A stretch of DNA of 64,000 nucleotides from UBA1952 sp965246785 (GTDB lineage Bacteria; Bacteroidota; Bacteroidia; Chitinophagales; Chitinophagaceae): assembly GCA_965246785.1 (NCBI GenBank), contig CBDFFM010000001.1, positions 149,061 through 213,060 on the forward strand, read 5' to 3'. Positions within the stretch are counted from its first letter, which is position 1. The number at the start of each line of letters is the position of its first letter. The notes beneath the pieces were generated by a model, which worked only from the letters and a program-made list of their open reading frames with translations, was not told the origin of the DNA and searched no databases. The translations under genes were made by a program, and so were the position numbers. Below are positions 7,610-17,308 of this stretch, one piece after another.

Positions 7610-8383
7610 CTAAGGCACGCATTCCCCGTCCGCGCGATGCGCCGCCCCCGCCAAATCCTTTATCAGCATAGGGTCGCTCTCAATAGCATTCCCCACCACC
7701 ACCACCGTAGCGCCGGAGGCGGCTGCTGTGTGTACTGCTTCGGGCGTACGCATACCGCCGCCTACAAACAGCGGGATAGCCGTGTGACTGCTCACCTTTT
7801 CAATCATCTCCGCGCTCACCGGGTAGCGCGCGCCGCTGCCCGCATCCATGTAGAGGAGATGCTGGCCCAGCAGCTCGCCCGCCCAGGCGGTGCAGAGGGC
7901 AATGTCCGGCTTGTTGGCCGGCAGGGGCAGGGAGCCGCTGATGTAAGAAACCGTCGTTGGCGCGCCGCCGTCAATGACCATGTAGCCTGTGCTCATCACC
8001 TCCAGCCCACTGGCCTTTACCGCCGGGGCGGAGACGACGTGCTGCCCAATGAGCAGCTCAGGATTGCGACCGGAAATAAGGGATAAATAAAGCAGCGCAT
8101 CGGCATACGGCGTCACTTGCGCAGGCGAGCCGGGGAAAAGGATGACAGGAATCTCGCTCTCCGCTTTGAAACGCTGGATGCAGGCGTCTATCTGGTGTGT
8201 TACTACGAGGGAACCGCCCACGAGCAGGTAATCTACGCCGCCGTCATTGCAAAGCTTAGCCAGCGCCGCCATTTCGGAGGGCGCCATCTTATCGGGGTCG
8301 GCAAGAACGGCGAAGGCTGGCCGGCGCTCGGCCTTGCGGCGGCGCAGGTCGGTAAGTATATGGTGCTTGGTTGCGGACGACAT
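7610..8383 (-). CDS. Geranylgeranylglyceryl phosphate synthase family protein (PcrB type)
   Basis: 257 aa from the ATG at 8383; the frame also opens with a TTG at 8395. It is a TIM-barrel prenyltransferase that joins a polyprenyl diphosphate to sn-glycerol-1-phosphate. Seen are FAVLADPDK (about 25-33), DYLLVGGSLV, PVILFPG, a YMDAGSGA strand and the phosphate-binding loop FVGGGMRTPE near residue 212. Members occur in many Bacteroidota; chain length and final lipid are not known from sequence. It is a stand-alone gene with a hairpin-rich region upstream. Confidence 0.85.
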   Translation of the reverse strand: MSSATKHHILTDLRRRKAERRPAFAVLADPDKMAPSEMAALAKLCNDGGVDYLLVGGSLVVTHQIDACIQRFKAESEIPVILFPGSPAQVTPYADALLYLSLISGRNPELLIGQHVVSAPAVKASGLEVMSTGYMVIDGGAPTTVSYISGSLPLPANKPDIALCTAWAGELLGQHLLYMDAGSGARYPVSAEMIEKVSSHTAIPLFVGGGMRTPEAVHTAAASGATVVVVGNAIESDPMLIKDLAGAAHRADGECVP

Positions 8384-8482
8384 GCTTGCCTGCAAAAATG
8401 CCGGTTTTTTTGCGGATGGTATTATATGCCTGCTTAGCCCTCTAATTTAGTCGTATAGGCCATATATTCCATCGCCGATTAC

Positions 8483-8701
8483 GGAAATTACCCCTATTGT
8501 AAGGGGAATTTCCGCGGTTTGATACAGATGTTCTGGTTTTAAAGCCGGAAATCAGGATGTAAACCGCAGAAATTCCGAATTTTAAGGAGGAATTTCTGCG
8601 GTTTAAGAGCGGATATTCCCCCTATCGTTAGGGGAATATCCGTGGCCAACGACGCAATATCTGGCTTGAAGGCGGATTTTCTGTGATTTACGACAGAAAA
8701 T
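8483..8701. repeat. Cluster of strong inverted repeats
   Basis: Four hairpins in 220 bp without a plausible ORF. (1) GGAAATT-A-CCCCT / AGGGGAATTTCC, 8483-8513. (2) A perfect 16-bp pair AAACCGCAGAAATTCC (8561-8576) / GGAATTTCTGCGGTTT (8589-8604). (3) A perfect 12-bp pair CGGATATTCCCC (8610-8621) / GGGGAATATCCG (8631-8642). (4) ATTTTCTGT / ACAGAAAAT, 8676-8701. The 16-mer recurs a third time as GGAATTTCCGCGGTTT at 8505-8520. The cluster separates two minus-strand genes (mscL and GGGPS). It fills the gap of about 330 bp between them. Confidence 0.75.
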
Positions 8702-8710
8702 TCGTCATCG

Positions 8711-9148
8711 CTATGGCTTCTTCCGCAACTCGTCACGGATTTCCGCCAGCAGGTTCTCCGTTGACGAAGGCGCCGTTGCAAGCACTTCTGTTTCCTTTTT
8801 CTTGTAAAGCCTGGCGATAGCGCGAATCACCATAAAGATGCACAGCGCAATGATGAGAAAATCCACGATGCTTTGAATAAGGTGGCCATAGGCAAGTACG
8901 TTGGCGCCGGCAGCCTTTGCCTCGGTGAGTGATGCAAACTCAGTAGCGCCCCCCTTACCGGGCCCAAGCACTTTAAACTTATCATCAAACTTTTGCCCGC
9001 CTGATACGACGCCTACAAGCGGCATGATGATGTCGTCCACCATCGCGGTGACGATTTTGCCAAAAGCCGCGCCGATAACGACGCCTACGGCCAGGTCAAG
9101 TACGTTGCCCTTGAGGGCGAATGCTTTGAAGTCGGAAACGAATCCCAT
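8711..9148 (-). CDS. mscL: Large-conductance mechanosensitive channel
   Basis: 145 aa from ATG 9148 (MGFVSDFKAFALKGNVLDLA), the canonical MscL N-terminus. TM1 is VGVVIGAAFGKIVTAMVDDI with the pore-lining glycine/alanine pattern. The periplasmic loop is about 45 residues. TM2 is QSIVDFLIIALCIFMVIRAI. The C-terminal helix ends ENLLAEIRDELRKK. It releases solutes on hypo-osmotic shock. An open frame continues upstream to 9313 but is not MscL-like, so the family start is used. Confidence 0.95.
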   Translation of the reverse strand: MGFVSDFKAFALKGNVLDLAVGVVIGAAFGKIVTAMVDDIIMPLVGVVSGGQKFDDKFKVLGPGKGGATEFASLTEAKAAGANVLAYGHLIQSIVDFLIIALCIFMVIRAIARLYKKKETEVLATAPSSTENLLAEIRDELRKKP

Positions 9149-9254
9149 CGTGAGTAGTGATTGGTGAATGGTGAGTGTGTGCGGTAAATATAGCGTCTCC
9201 GCTCTTGTGCTCATAATGAGCGGGCTTATACGTGGCGAAAACAAATAGATACGT

Positions 9255-9292
9255 TGGAAACTATTTTTCCGAAAAACGTTTCCATAGTTTTG
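9255..9292 (+). promoter_or_regulatory. Promoter and possible operator of the TetR gene
   Basis: TAGTTTTG at 9285-9292 matches TAnnTTTG, 11 bp before the ATG at 9304. Just upstream is an inverted repeat TGGAAAC (9255-9261) / GTTTCCA (9278-9284), 16-bp spacer, that abuts the -7 box. A TetR-type repressor commonly binds such a site over its own promoter; autoregulation is inferred. Confidence 0.5.
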
Positions 9293-9303
9293 GCGCCGCA
9301 AAG

Positions 9304-9930
9304 ATGGACGCACTCTCCAAAATACTCACAGTGGCTGTAGAATCGTTTCGCCAGTATGGCTTCCGGACGATTACCATGGACGACATCGCGCGGAAGGCGG
9401 GTATTTCAAAGAAGACACTCTACCAGCATTTCACCTCTAAGCCGGATGTTGTGCTGGCAGCCGTCACGTGGCATCAGGAGCATATCCACAACCACCTCGC
9501 GCGCATCATTGAAGAATCGGAGAATGCGGTGGAAGGCATGGTGCGTGTCAACGCCGTGCTGGGCCAGATGTTCCGCCAGATTAACCCGCTCTCTATGCTG
9601 GAGCTGCAGCGCTACTTCCCGGAAGCGTATGCGCACTTCCATGAGAAGCAAATGCTGAAGGATGTGGTCATGATTCGGGAGAACATCATTCGCGGCATGG
9701 AGGAAGGTCTTTACCGACAGGGCATGGACGCTGACCTACTGGCACGCTACCGGCTGGAAAGCTGCCTTGTAGTTTTCCAGCCGAATTCGCTTGTAGCGCA
9801 AGCACATCACCCGCACCTTGCTACGGTGGCCATTATGGAAAACTTTCTGTATGGGCTGATGACGGCGAAGGGCGAGCGGCTTTATCAGAAATACTGCGAA
9901 AAATACTTGAACGAAGTACCCAAAATATGA
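9304..9930 (+). CDS. TetR/AcrR-family transcriptional regulator
   Basis: 208 aa from ATG 9304, chosen because the -7 box lies at 9285-9292 and the family starts here (MDALSKILTVAVESFRQYGF). The N-terminal TetR helix-turn-helix is TMDDIARKAGISKKTLYQHF, about residues 24-43. The rest is an all-helical ligand-binding domain. Its stop overlaps the start of the TolC gene (ATGA), so it is the first gene of the efflux operon and most likely represses it, with induction by a pump substrate. Confidence 0.88.
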   Translation: MDALSKILTVAVESFRQYGFRTITMDDIARKAGISKKTLYQHFTSKPDVVLAAVTWHQEHIHNHLARIIEESENAVEGMVRVNAVLGQMFRQINPLSMLELQRYFPEAYAHFHEKQMLKDVVMIRENIIRGMEEGLYRQGMDADLLARYRLESCLVVFQPNSLVAQAHHPHLATVAIMENFLYGLMTAKGERLYQKYCEKYLNEVPKI

Positions 9931-11342
9931 GACAGAATTCGGAGTTAGGAATGCGGAATGCGGAATGGCTGCGACGGTGCATTGTCGCGATGCTTGTCTT
10001 TCTTCCGGCTGCGCTGTATGCTAAAGCGCCGGCGCAGGAAGAAGGCATCCTAAGGCTGAGCCTGCAGGATTGCATTGACTATGCACTGCGTCATTCGGAC
10101 ACGGTGAAGAATGCACGACTCAATATCTCCCGGCAAGACGCGCAGAACAATCAGATTCGTGCGCTCGCTTATCCGCGCATCAATGGCACCGGGCAGGTTA
10201 CCTATTATCCTTACCAGCAGCAAACGCTTATTCCGGCAGCCATTCTTGGAAAAGACTCAGTGACCGGGCAGTTCCGTGATGGTTACGTATCGCTGCCGTT
10301 TGTGCCGCGCTGGGGCGCGAATATCGGCCTCTCCGGTTCCCAGACACTTTTTGACGGAACGCTGCTTGTGGCGCTGAAGGCGCGCAGAACGATTATGGAG
10401 GTGGCACGGCAGGCGGAGAAGCTGACAGAAGAGGGTGTGCGCTATCAGGTGCAGCGCGCATACTATGCTATAGTCATCGGGCAGGAGCAGTTCCGGAATA
10501 TCAGCGCTTTCTTAGCTACGGCGCGCGATGTATCGCATGACCTGGAAGTGCTTTATAACACCGGCTTCGCGGAGAAGATAGACGTTGATCGCAGCAGCGT
10601 GCAGGTTACCAATCTGGAAACGGACAGCATCCGCACGGCCGGCTTATTAGAGACCGGGATGCAGGCGCTCAAGTTCACAATCGGTATGGAGATAGAGCAG
10701 CCGGTGATGCTTACGGACACGTCGCTGACAGAGAATATGCGCACTGCCGCTGAGCTGCTTACGGAACAGCTTGAATACACGCGCCTGACGCAGTATAACC
10801 TCGCAACCACCGCGCTTACACTGGACGAAGCGCAGCTCCGGCGTTACCAGCTTGCTGCTTATCCAACGCTGAACTTCTTTGCAAATACCGGCTACCAGTA
10901 CGGCTCTAATAATTTCAGCGACCTCACGCGCTTCCGGCAGAATTATCTCTTCTCCAATCTCATCGGCATTCAGCTCAACGTACCCATCTTCAACGGCTTT
11001 CAGCGGGTCAATCAGGTGCGGGAAGCGCGCATCAATGTGGAGAAGACAAAGAACAACATCCATCAACTGAAGCTGGCGCTGGACTTCCAGGCTGCGCAGT
11101 CGCAGACTACATTGAAGAATGCGCTGCTGGCTGCGGAGAAGCAACGCCGCAACGTTGCCCTGAGCAATACAGTCCTTGACCTTGCCCGCAAAAAATTCAA
11201 AGCAGGCGTAGGCTCCAACTTGGAAGTAAACCAGGCGCAAACCGACCTGCTGCTTTCTCAAAACAATTATTACAGCGCCTTGCTGGACGTAGTGAATGCA
11301 CAGGCAGAAACGCAGCGCTCGCTCGGCGGATTTACGCAATAA
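9927..11342 (+). CDS. TolC-family outer membrane efflux protein
   Basis: 471 aa. A signal sequence (CIVAMLVFLPAALYAKAPAQ) is followed by two outer-membrane-efflux (OEP) repeats. The first opens LRLSLQDCIDYALRHSDTVK, and the second ends with KKFKAGVGSNLEVNQAQTDL and then LLSQNNYYSALLDVVNAQAE, the typical TolC helical hairpin. It forms the trimeric exit duct for the RND pump encoded downstream. Start at 9927 overlaps the TetR stop; an in-frame ATG at 9951 is an alternative, since the first codons are built of the GAATGCG word seen elsewhere. Confidence 0.9.
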   Translation: MRQNSELGMRNAEWLRRCIVAMLVFLPAALYAKAPAQEEGILRLSLQDCIDYALRHSDTVKNARLNISRQDAQNNQIRALAYPRINGTGQVTYYPYQQQTLIPAAILGKDSVTGQFRDGYVSLPFVPRWGANIGLSGSQTLFDGTLLVALKARRTIMEVARQAEKLTEEGVRYQVQRAYYAIVIGQEQFRNISAFLATARDVSHDLEVLYNTGFAEKIDVDRSSVQVTNLETDSIRTAGLLETGMQALKFTIGMEIEQPVMLTDTSLTENMRTAAELLTEQLEYTRLTQYNLATTALTLDEAQLRRYQLAAYPTLNFFANTGYQYGSNNFSDLTRFRQNYLFSNLIGIQLNVPIFNGFQRVNQVREARINVEKTKNNIHQLKLALDFQAAQSQTTLKNALLAAEKQRRNVALSNTVLDLARKKFKAGVGSNLEVNQAQTDLLLSQNNYYSALLDVVNAQAETQRSLGGFTQ

Positions 11343-11393
11343 CACGCCACACATTCCAACGCGAAGCATCCAACACACCAATATTCCAACAAG

Positions 11394-12488
11394 ATGAAAA
11401 GTTTAGTTCCCGTTCTCATGGCCGCTGTATTGCTCAGTGCCTGCGGCGGTAAGAAGGCAGACCCAAAGGCGGAAATCGCGAAGCTCAAGAAAGAGCGCGC
11501 AGATATTGACGTCAAGATTCGTACGCTGGAAGCGAGCAGTGGCATGAAGGATTCCGTGAAGGCCGTGCCGGTGTCTGTGGTAGCGGTAGCGCCGCAATCC
11601 TTCCAGTCTTACATAGACGTACAGGCCGCCATTACCGGCAACGACAATGTGATTGCATCGCCGCAGGCGCCGGGCACGGTGCGCAGCGTGCTGGTGCACA
11701 CCGGCCAGCATGTGAGCAAGGGCCAGACCCTCGCCGTACTGGACGCCGCCGCCGTTGAGCAGCAAATAGCCGCGCAGGATGCACAGATTGGCCTGCTCCG
11801 CTCGCTTTATGAAAAGCAGCAGAAGCTGTGGGCGCAGCAAATAGGCACGGAGGTGCAGCTTCTTTCTGCGAAGGCCAATTATGAGGCCGCCTCCAAGCAG
11901 CGCGCGGCCGTAGTGGCACAACGCAATATGTACCGCATCGTAGCACCCGTATCGGGCACGGTGGATGTGGTGCGGCTTACCGCCGGAGATATGGCGGCGC
12001 CGGGCATGAGCGGCATCCCCATCATCACCGGCAATAAGCTGAAGGCGGAGGCGAACCTGGGTGAAAGCTACCTCGGCAAGGTGAAGGTGGGCAACCCGGT
12101 GACGCTTGTGTACAACGACGGCGCCGACTCTATCAAAACGCGCCTGGACTTTGTTTCCCCCGGCGTCAATGCTTTATCCCGCGCCTTTTTGGTGCAGGTG
12201 AATCTTGGCGCGAATGCGCAGCTCCACCCTAACATGAGCGCGCGGATGAAGATTGCGAATTATGAGGCCGGCAATGCCCTGGTGGTGCCGGTGGGCGCTG
12301 TGCAGCAGACGGGCACGGGGCAGATTGTGTTTGTGGCAGATGGCAAGACGGCTAAGAGCGTGGCGGTGCAGACGGGCCGCACGGCGGATGGCATGGTGGA
12401 GATATTAAGCGGCCTCAGCGCGGGTGATAAGGTGGTGACGTCGGGCTATGAGGATTTGGATAACGGGACGGTGATAAGCGTGCAGTAG
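11394..12488 (+). CDS. RND efflux periplasmic adaptor (membrane fusion) lipoprotein
   Basis: 364 aa. The lipobox is LLSACGG (Cys17). A short coiled-coil segment rich in Lys/Glu is followed by the barrel-sandwich (lipoyl-like) domain around GTVRSVLVHTGQHVSKGQTL, an alpha-hairpin (about 120-175), a beta-barrel with NMSARMKI and a membrane-proximal domain ending SAGDKVVTSGYEDL. It links the inner-membrane RND permease to TolC. It is 51 bp after the TolC gene. A repeat-rich gap of 657 bp separates it from the permease. Confidence 0.9.
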   Translation: MKSLVPVLMAAVLLSACGGKKADPKAEIAKLKKERADIDVKIRTLEASSGMKDSVKAVPVSVVAVAPQSFQSYIDVQAAITGNDNVIASPQAPGTVRSVLVHTGQHVSKGQTLAVLDAAAVEQQIAAQDAQIGLLRSLYEKQQKLWAQQIGTEVQLLSAKANYEAASKQRAAVVAQRNMYRIVAPVSGTVDVVRLTAGDMAAPGMSGIPIITGNKLKAEANLGESYLGKVKVGNPVTLVYNDGADSIKTRLDFVSPGVNALSRAFLVQVNLGANAQLHPNMSARMKIANYEAGNALVVPVGAVQQTGTGQIVFVADGKTAKSVAVQTGRTADGMVEILSGLSAGDKVVTSGYEDLDNGTVISVQ

Positions 12489-13145
12489 TGAGTGGCCACT
12501 AACGACGGCAAACAAACAAAGAGACAGGAAGACAACACAGCACCAGACCAAAGCCTTCAACACCCCCTCGTCTCCCGGTGCGCCGGGGCATGTGACATGG
12601 CACAATCCCGTGAGCGGGATGACGAAGCAAGCGTTGAAGAGAACCCATCGCGTCTTAACCGCCGCCGGTACAACGCCGGCGGCGGCGGATGCGAGGTTGA
12701 TAAAGGGCAGGGCTGCATTCAACAGATACATGAAGCCGGTTTTATAGATGAAGGCAGCATTTAACCATACAAGCTTCCCGTTGAAGTGTCCGAAGACACG
12801 ATTGAATAAACCCGAGCATTGATTGAAGGTACCGAAGCACTGATTGAAGGCACCGAAGATATCATTGAAGCCGCCGTAGCTGACATTGAGGCAGCCCAAG
12901 CATCAATAAATGTTGCCCGAGCTGACATTGAGGCGGGCTTTGATACGATTGAAGGTGGCGAGATGATCATTGAAGGATTTTCAACGATGTTGGTGACTAA
13001 CTAAAAGTAGTTGGGAGAAGCCTGGAAGACTGACGAATCCCTCAATGTGCGACGCAACAGAAGATTGGGAGCGAACCGAACGCTGATAAACAAATAATCA
13101 AACAGCGGCAACGCCGCTGACGTGTGATAAACGAACCACGTAGTT
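12489..13145 (+). repeat. Intergenic region with 21-bp periodic array
   Basis: 657 bp without a convincing gene, inside the efflux operon. Words of the type ATTGAA/ATTGAG recur exactly every 21 bp at 12780, 12801, 12822, 12843, 12864, 12885, 12906 (degenerate), 12927, 12948 and 12969. A decayed copy sits at 12759, and the same phase is traceable at 12717, 12696 and 12633. One plus-strand frame reads as heptapeptides (LIEGTEA, LIEGTED, IIEAAVA, DIEAAQA), but it is crossed by stop codons and lacks a good start. Two hairpins precede the array: TCCCG/CGGGA near 12606-12619 and a perfect 9-bp GC stem at 12660-12684. Confidence 0.7.
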
Positions 13146-16100
13146 ATGAAAGACAATAAAGTCAAAGAATTTTTCCTCTCCTCCTGGGCCATTGACAACC
13201 GGACGGCGGTGTACATCATCACCATCCTCGTCTCGCTCATCGGCTTCGCGACGTACAACTCGCTGCCCAAGGAGCAATTCCCCGAAATCAAGTTCCCGCA
13301 AATCATCGTGCAGACGGTTTATCCCGGCACCTCTCCTGCGAACATGGAGAATCTGGTGACGAAGCCGATTGAGAAGCAGGTGAAGAACATCACGGGCGTG
13401 AAGAAAGTGACGTCCAATTCCTTTCAGGATTTCTCGGTCGTGATTGTGGAGTTCAACCCCGATGTGAAGGTGGACAAGGCGAAGCGCGACGTGAAAGACG
13501 GCGTGGACAAGGCCCGCACCGATCTGCCGAAGGCCCTGCCCAATGAGCCGGAGGTGAAGGACATTGACGTGAGCGAGTTCCCGATTATGTACGTGAACAT
13601 CTCCGGCAATTATGACCTGAAGCGCCTGAAGAAGTACGCCGACCGTGTGAAGGATAACATTGAAGAGCTGAAGGAAATCAAGCGCGTGGACATGGTGGGC
13701 GCGCTTGACCGCGAGATCCAAATCAACGTTGACCTCTACAAGATGGCGGCAGCGGGATTAACCTTTGACGACATTGAGCGGACGGTGTCAAGCGAGAACA
13801 TTTCCACGACCGCGGGCGAGGTGGCGATGAACAATCAGAAGCGCATCCTGAGCGTAAAGAATGAGTTTACGAGCGCGGAGCAGATGAAGAGCATCGTGGT
13901 GAAGAACGCGCAGGGCAGCGCCATTTACCTGCGCGACATTGCGGATATACAGGACTCTTTTGAAGAGCAGAAAAGCTACGCACGGCTGGATGGCAAGAAC
14001 GTAATCACACTGAACGTGATTAAGGCAAGCGGCGAAAACCTCATCAACGCGAGCGACAAGATTGAGGCGCTGGTGAAGGACATGAAGAAGACGGAGCTGC
14101 CGCGCGACCTGAGCATCGTAACCACCGGCGACCAAAGCGAGAAGACGCGCTCCACACTGCACGACCTTGTGAACACCATCATCATCGGCTTCATCCTCGT
14201 AACGCTGATTCTGATGTTCTTCATGGGCGTGACGAATGCCTTGTTTGTGGCGATGAGCGTGCCGCTGTCGTGCGCCATTGCATTCCTGTTTATGCCCGCA
14301 ATCGGCTTCACGCTGAACATGATTGTGCTGTTCGCATTCCTGCTCGCGCTGGGCATTGTCGTGGATGATGCAATCGTGGTAGTTGAGAATACGCACCGCA
14401 TTTTTGATAACGGTAAAGTGCCGATTAAAAAGGCAGCCAAGCTGGCGACGGGTGAGGTCTTCCTGCCCGTGCTTTCCGGTACAGCTACAACGCTGATGCC
14501 CTTCATTCCGCTCGCGTTTTGGAACAGCGTGATTGGTTCCTTCATGTTCTTCCTGCCCATCACGCTTATCATTACGCTGGTCGCCTCGCTGCTGGTGGCA
14601 TACATTATCAACCCCGTCTTCGCGGTTGACTTCATGAAGCCGCACAATCCGAAGGACGATGGCAAGCGCCGCTGGGGTAAGAGTGATAAGGTGAAGCTCA
14701 TCATCTTCCTCGCCATCGCAGCCATCTGCTACGCGGCGCGGTCATGGGGTGTGGGCAACTTTGTGCTGTTCATCTACGGCTTCATTCTGCTGGAGAAGTT
14801 TGTTTTTGAGAAGTGGATTCATTCCTTCCAGAATAAGACCTGGCCTGCATTCCAGAACTGGTATGCGAAATGGCTGCAACGCGCGTTGCGTCGCCCGTGG
14901 GCTACACTGGGCATGACCTTCGGCATCTTCATCTTCGCCGTTGTGTTGCTGCAATTCCGTTCACCTCAGGTGGTATTCTTTCCCAGCGGCGACCCCAATT
15001 TCACTTACGTATATCTTAATATGCCCGTGGGCACCGACCAGGCATATACTAACACCATCCTTGAGCGCGTGGAAAAGCAAGTAAGTGGCGCGCTTACCGA
15101 TACGAAAACGGGTAAGATGACGCCGATTGTCAAAAGTGTTATCGCCAACGTAACAGTAGGTGCTGTTGACCCGTCGAGCGGCGAGGTGGGCGACTTCCCG
15201 AATAAGGGGCGTGTTACGGTCGCCTACAAAGAGTTCTCAGAGCGCCACGGCATCTCTTCCGCCAACTGTATGGAGCGCATCCGTGCATCCGTGCAGGGCA
15301 TCCCCGGCGCGGTAGTCACAGTGGATAAGGAGCAAGGCGGCCCGCCGCTGCCAAAGCCGGTAGTGGTGGACATTACAGGCGATAATCTGGACTCGCTCAT
15401 AGCCACGAGCGAGCGGCTAAAGCGCTACATCAAGACGAAGCAGATTCCGGGGCTGGAAGAATTGCGCTCTGACTTTGCAGCCAATAAGCCGGAAATCATT
15501 TTTGACCTTGACCGCGAGCGGATGAATGCCAACAGCATTAACACCTTCCAGATTGCAAGCGGTTTGCGCACGGCCGTCTTTGGCAAGGAAGTCTCACGAT
15601 TCCGCGATGCGAATGATGACTATCCGATTACGCTGCGCCTTGCCAAAGCCAGCGCGAGGATGTAAGCGCGGTGCAGAACATGCCGGTCATCTTCCGCGAC
15701 ATGGGCATGAACGGCGCAGTGCGTACCGTGCCGGTGAGCGCCTTCGCAAATGTGCGCTACGCTACTACGTATGGCGGCATCAAGCGCAAAGACCAGAAGC
15801 GGATTATCTCACTATCTTCAAACGTGGTGGGCGGCTTTAATGAGCAGGAGGTGGTGAATGCAGTGAAGAGCGAATTGGATGGTTACAACGCGCCGGCGGG
15901 CATCTCCATCAAAATGAGCGGGCAGCAGGAAGACCAGGCAGAGACGATGGGCTTCCTTGGCCGCGCGATGGGGATTGCGATGGCGCTGATTTTCCTGATT
16001 CTCGTCATTCAGTTCAACTCGTTTTCGCGTACCGTTATCATCATGAGCGAAATCCTGTTTTCCGTCTTCGGCGTGCTGCTGGGCTTAGGATTATTCAAGA

Positions 16101-16582
16101 CGCCGTTCTCCATTGTAATGGGCGGTATCGGCATCGTGGCGCTTGCCGGCATTGTGGTGCGGAACGGCATCCTGCTGGTGGAGTTTATGGACTTGATGCT
16201 GAAGGAGGGGATGACTCCATATGATGCGATTGTGGAAAGCGGCCGTACGCGGATGACGCCGGTAATCCTTACTGCTACGGCGGCTATTCTCGGCCTTATC
16301 CCGCTGGCTGTAGGCCTGAATATTGATTTTGCTACGCTGTTCTCTGAATTCAATCCGCACATCTTCTTCGGCGGCGACAGCGCGGCCTTCTGGAGCCCGT
16401 TGGCCTGGACAATGATTTACGGTCTGAGCTTCGCAACCTTCCTGACGTTGATTGTTGTGCCGGTGATGTGCCTGCTGAGCTTTCAGCTTAAGGGTTGGTT
16501 GAAGAAGAAGTTCAGCAAGGGGGAGGTCGCGCCGGAATTGCCGCTGACAGAACCGAAGGTGATGCCGGTGGAGCTTAATTAA
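13146..16582 (+). pseudogene. RND efflux permease, broken by a one-base deletion
   Basis: Two frames together make an AcrB/CusA-like RND permease of about 1145 aa. The first (13146-15665, 839 aa) has the N-terminal TM1, porter domains and TM2-6 with GIVVDDAIVVVENTHR, the intramembrane Asp pair. The second (from about 15650 in the -1 frame to 16582) continues with the rest of the porter and TM8-12 (IVMGGIGIVALAGIVVRNGI). At 15651 the bases AGCGCGAGG give ASARM-stop; one extra C (AGCCGCGAGG) would give ASREDVSAVQNMP and restore one frame. The pump is probably functional in relatives. Whether this is a true mutation or an assembly error cannot be told here. It is the last gene of the TetR-TolC-adaptor operon. 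Confidence 0.88.
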
Positions 16583-16598
16583 TTACCGCTACTTTTTG

Positions 16599-16625
16599 AA
16601 AGACCGGCCTAAAAGGCCGGTCTTT
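16599..16625 (+). terminator. Terminator of the efflux operon
   Basis: Perfect 11-bp arms AAAGACCGGCC / GGCCGGTCTTT with loop TAAAA, followed by TT on the plus strand. It lies 17 bp after the permease stop. Confidence 0.85.
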
Positions 16626-16654
16626 TTCATTACAACAATCATCTTTGCGCCGTT

Positions 16655-17257
16655 ATGATTTATGCATTCAAGGGCTTTGTGCCGGTGGTTCATCCCTCGT
16701 CCTTCGTCCATCCTCAGGCGGCGGTCACAGGCAATGTCATCATCGGCAAAGACTGCTATATAGGCCCCGGCGCAGCTCTGCGCGGCGATTGGGGCGGCAT
16801 TGTACTGGAAGACGGCTGCAATGTGCAGGAGGCCTGTACGGTACATATGTTCCCCGGCGTAACGGTCACACTCCACGAAGGTGCCCATATCGGACACGGG
16901 GCTATTATTCATGGCGCAACTATTGGCAGAAATTCTTTAATAGGAATGAATGCCGTCATTATGGATGAGGTAGAAATCGGCGAAGAATGTATCGTCGGGG
17001 CACTTGCCTTCATCAATGCAAAAACAATAATTCCTAGGCGTTCCCTCATTGTCGGCAATCCCGGAAAGATTATTAAAGAAGTCAGCGATGAGATGATTGC
17101 CTGGAAGACGGCGGGGACGAGACTTTACCAACAACTCCCACAAGATTGCCACGAAAGCCTGATTGTCTGTCAGCCCCTGACGGAAATTCCCGTCAATCGC
17201 CCCCCACAGGAATCCCTGTACGCCACATGGGAAGCAATTAAGAAAATCACTAAATAA
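16655..17257 (+). CDS. PaaY/CaiE-like gamma-carbonic-anhydrase-fold protein
   Basis: 200 aa. Left-handed beta-helix made of hexapeptide repeats from about residue 12 to 150 (VTGNVIIGKDCYIGPGAALR, ATIGRNSLIGMNAVI). His residues in ACTVHMFPG and HIGHGAIIHG occupy the three metal-ligand positions of gamma-class carbonic anhydrases. The C-terminal extension (about 155-200) is typical of PaaY and CaiE. PaaY is a thioesterase acting on aberrant CoA esters in phenylacetate breakdown, but no paa genes are here, so the substrate is open. A CATCTTTG word 7 bp before the ATG is one base off the -7 consensus. Confidence 0.82.
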   Translation: MIYAFKGFVPVVHPSSFVHPQAAVTGNVIIGKDCYIGPGAALRGDWGGIVLEDGCNVQEACTVHMFPGVTVTLHEGAHIGHGAIIHGATIGRNSLIGMNAVIMDEVEIGEECIVGALAFINAKTIIPRRSLIVGNPGKIIKEVSDEMIAWKTAGTRLYQQLPQDCHESLIVCQPLTEIPVNRPPQESLYATWEAIKKITK

Positions 17258-17286
17258 AAAATGCCTTCCGATGTGGAAGGCATTTT
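17258..17286. terminator. Bidirectional terminator
   Basis: Arms AAAATGCCTTCC / GGAAGGCATTTT are perfect over 12 bp with a 5-nt loop, A-run on one side and T-run on the other. It lies between the converging PaaY-like and ArsR genes and can serve both. Confidence 0.88.
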
Positions 17287-17308
17287 CAATACAAAAAACG
17301 ATTGCTGA

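Noticed and set aside
9232..9303. Longer N-terminus of the TetR gene
   Set aside because: The added 24 codons cover the promoter box and the inverted repeat and are not part of the TetR fold.
12492..12764. 90-codon plus-strand frame after the adaptor gene
   Set aside because: No recognisable content; it covers two hairpins and part of the repeat phase and its start is a GTG without RBS.
12405..12899. Minus-strand 164-codon frame with FNxxFG heptads, and the 61-codon plus-strand IEGTEA frame at 12819
   Set aside because: Both come from the 21-bp DNA periodicity. The frames overlap each other, include the end of the adaptor gene or lack a plausible start and RBS, and the plus frame is cut by TAA at 12807.
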